64,000 nucleotides of DNA from Spirochaetaceae bacterium (GTDB lineage: Bacteria; Spirochaetota; Spirochaetia; Treponematales; Rectinemataceae): positions 20,650 through 84,649 of the forward strand of contig JANXYQ010000105.1 in assembly GCA_025355995.1 (NCBI GenBank), read 5' to 3'. This document shows positions 61,518 through 64,000 of this stretch, in pieces (the stretch's first letter is position 1; each line of letters begins with the position of its first letter). Below the pieces are notes generated by a model. That model did not search any database. It had not been told where the DNA came from and saw only the letters and a list, made by a program, of their open reading frames with translations. Made by a program: the position numbers and the translations under genes.

Positions 61518-61529
61518 TTCGATATCGAA
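61518..61529. promoter_or_regulatory. 12-bp palindrome TTCGATATCGAA
   Basis: A perfect 12-bp palindrome lies 19 bases upstream of the membrane protein start, in an AT-rich patch that also faces the UvrB/sirtuin frame. It is a possible operator; the binder is unknown. Confidence 0.4.
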
Positions 61530-61609
61530 ATTACTTAATTCGACTCCATGGAGCAAGCCGGGCCGATCGTCCCTTGATCCCTTCTTTCGCCTAAGTCATT
61601 ATCTCCTTC

Positions 61610-62539
<930 letters not shown>

Positions 62540-62542
62540 GCC

Positions 62543-63438
62543 ATGCTCGGCGCAATCATCGGGGATATCGCCGGCTCAGCCTACGAGGGCTTGGCCGTGA
62601 AGACCAAGTTATTCGCCGCCTTCCCCCCCGCGCGCGCTTCACCGACGACACGGTCCTCGCCTGCGCCGTGGCCCTGGCGGTCCTGCGCGGCCGCGCCTAC
62701 GGGGACTGCCTGCGCGAGCTCGGCCTGCGATATCCGGACGCGGGTTACGGCGGAGGCTTCCGGCGCTGGCTCGGCGGGGCGCCGGTGGTCGAGGGGGGCA
62801 GCTTCGGCAACGGCTCCGCGATGCGGGTAAGCGCCGTCGGCTGGGCCTTCGACAGCGTCGAGGAGGTCTTGAGGGAGGCGAGAGCGAGCGCCCTGCCCAC
62901 TCACGGCCACCGCGAAGGGATCGCGGGAGCCCAGGCAGTAGCCCTGGGCGTCTACCTCGCCAGAACCGGCGCCTCGAAGGAGGAGATTCGCGCTGAGCTC
63001 TCCGGACGATTTGGCTACGACCTCTCGCGCCGGCTCGACCACATCCGCCCGGGATACTCCTTCGAAGTCAGCTGTCAGAAGTCGGTGCCCGAGGCCATCA
63101 TCGCCTTCCTCGACTCGGCCGACTTCGAGGACGCGGTCCGCGGCGCCGTATCCCTGGGCGGGGACACCGACACCCAGGCCGCCATCGCCGGCGCGATCGC
63201 CGAGGCTTTCTACGGCGCTCCGCCCGAATCGATGGCCGTCCCCGCCCTGGCCCGGCTCGACGGGGCACTCTATGGCATCGTCGAGGAGGCCTACTGCGCC
63301 TGGCTCCCGGAGGAGGCCGCCTGGCTAGCGGCGCTGCGCGCGAAGGCCCTCGGACCTAGCGCCGCCGAGTCCCCGGGTCCCGATCGGGAGCCCGAGGAGC
63401 TCAACGAGCTCAACGAGCTCAACGAGAATCAGTGCTGA
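62543..63438 (+). pseudogene. ADP-ribosylglycohydrolase-family gene with a frameshift
   Basis: The first frame reads MLGAIIGDIAGSAYEGLAV and KTKLFAAFPPA. At the CCCCCCGCGCGCGC tract (about 62625-62637) it breaks. The expected RFTDDTVLACAVALAVLRG continues in another frame, through GSFGNGSAMRVSAVGW, THGHREGIAGAQAVALGV, SLGGDTDTQAAIAGAIAEA to the stop. These are DraG-type motifs, including the paired metal-binding Asp residues. Removing one GC dinucleotide would restore one protein of about 297 residues. It sits 3 bases after the UvrB/sirtuin frame; a sirtuin beside an ADP-ribose hydrolase would make metabolic sense. Confidence 0.8.
63397..63423 (+). repeat. Three tandem 9-bp repeats encoding Glu-Leu-Asn
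   Basis: GAGCTCAAC occurs three times in a row, giving ELNELNELN just before the stop of the ADP-ribosylglycohydrolase frame. Being a multiple of three, expansion would lengthen the tail without changing frame. Confidence 0.85.
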
Positions 63439-63661
63439 GGCTCTTCTACGATCCTCGCCAGAACGCCGAGGGCAACGAGAGCCCCTCGCCCAGCGCCGCC
63501 AAGCCAGCCGCCTTCGTCGCGGCAGGCCGGGCCGCCACTGGCGAGGTGGCCTGGACTACATCGTTAATTATAGCCTGGGCAGCTACCAGCAGCCGCTTTC
63601 CAAGGCCATCGTGCTGCACCTGGCCACCGTCGAGGAGCGCCTCTCGGCCTTCGTTGACTGA
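63432..63661 (+). pseudogene. Fragmentary gene remnant, family not recognised
   Basis: A GTG overlapping the previous stop opens a frame beginning LRLFYDPRQNAEGNESPSPSA that looks like a genuine N-terminus. After about 40 residues the protein-like sequence moves to another frame (GGLDYIVNYSLGSYQQPLSK, then AIVLHLATVEERLSAFVD) and stops at 63661. Together they look like the start and end of one longer protein with the middle removed. I cannot name the family. Confidence 0.45.
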
Positions 63662-63688
63662 GCCAGGGCCTTTCACCCACGTCTTCGA

Positions 63689-64000
63689 TCAGGCCCAGCG
63701 CGGATTGGGGTAATCGGTGGCGGCGACCACCTTCACAAGTTTCCTCCTGCCCAGGTCGATGTCGAAGAAGGCCCGCGCCCGGGGGTATGCGTCGTTCACC
63801 GACCGTCCTCTTCGCCCATGGGCTTCGTGAACGTGGCCGAAGAGGTGCCAGCTCGGCCTGCGCTCCTTGATCAATGCGCGCAGGGCGCCGCTGCCTTCCG
63901 AGTGTCCGGCGGTGCCGTCCAGTATCCCCTCGCAGGGATTGTGCGTAAGGAGGACCGATCGACGATCGACGAGGGGAGCGAGCGCCGCCAGCTCGCCTGC
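63689..64000 (-). CDS. Calcineurin-like metallophosphoesterase (C-terminal part)
   Basis: The 103-residue C-terminal part runs off the right edge. It contains VLLTHNPCEGILDGTAGHS and SWHLFGHVHEAHGR, the histidine-bearing metal-binding motifs of the metallophosphoesterase superfamily, and ends TDYPNPRWA. The small single-domain proteins of this type hydrolyse phosphomonoesters or diesters. It converges on the broken fragment at 63.4-63.7 kb and, unlike it, looks intact. Confidence 0.85.
   Translation of the reverse strand, partial: AGELAALAPLVDRRSVLLTHNPCEGILDGTAGHSEGSGALRALIKERRPSWHLFGHVHEAHGRRGRSVNDAYPRARAFFDIDLGRRKLVKVVAATDYPNPRWA

Overview
The window is GC-rich chromosomal DNA of a spirochaete. 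The evidence is a FlaA flagellar sheath protein (34.1 kb), a spiro-SPASM radical SAM protein (25.6 kb), a small outer-membrane barrel of the BAPKO_0422/DUF3996 type (38.7 kb), a FliG paralogue outside any flagellar operon (57.4 kb) and a DUF115 motility-associated (Maf) protein (46.1 kb). The amidase - GerMN-like - FlaA order recalls Treponema. Together with the high GC this suggests a free-living or gut Treponematales/Rectinema-like organism, but the species cannot be named from the sequence. Genes are densely packed on both strands and many are joined by 4-base ATGA/GTGA overlaps.

0-12 kb: a YfcC-type transporter, then a stretch of palindromes and a decaying methyltransferase gene. A seven-gene minus-strand PTS operon follows (MtlA IICB, MtlR-type PRD regulator, MtlF IIA, enzyme I, HPr, 1-phosphofructokinase, SorE-like dehydrogenase), diverging from a LacI-family regulator. 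The operon has its own EI and HPr but no mtlD. The enzymes fit a route mannitol -> mannitol-1-P -> fructose-1-P -> fructose-1,6-bisP. The HPr gene carries an in-frame amber codon just before its C-terminal helix.

12-25 kb: an RRM RNA-binding protein with a long leader; an RpiR regulator with tandem operators over a strong promoter, followed by a KDG-type kinase and 6-phosphogluconate dehydrogenase; DUF1456 and RsmH; a cyclic-2,3-diphosphoglycerate-synthetase-like GTPase divergent from arginine deiminase; and a class II (B12-dependent) ribonucleotide reductase with NrdR-like boxes. A PduO-type cobalamin adenosyltransferase at 55.9 kb could supply its cofactor.

25.6-35.1 kb: an overlapping series of spiro-SPASM, glycosyltransferase-like, SpsF-like, SpsG-methyltransferase fusion, ATP-grasp, AmiC-type amidase and GerMN-like genes, then flaA with its own promoter. 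This looks like a surface or flagellar glycan locus, and the Maf/DUF115 gene at 46 kb is a likely partner.

35-61.5 kb: a RelA-domain/TPR alarmone synthetase, tRNA-Glu, a chemoreceptor, the small outer-membrane barrel, an AhpD-like protein, thioredoxin, and a compact Grx-FTR-cysteine desulfurase-ThiI operon. These are followed by LepA, a TauE/SafE exporter, Maf, a SurA/PpiD-like protein, a TPR-GAF-GGDEF cyclase, an M16C peptidase, an AEC transporter, the adenosyltransferase with an E2-like acyltransferase, FliG, a zinc-dependent phospholipase-C-domain protein and HtrA.

61.6-63.7 kb is the oddest part. One open frame is stitched from internally deleted pieces of UvrB and a sirtuin. It is followed by a frameshifted ADP-ribosylglycohydrolase and a further broken fragment. 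Either this is a heavily rearranged locus or the assembly is wrong here. The window ends inside a metallophosphoesterase.
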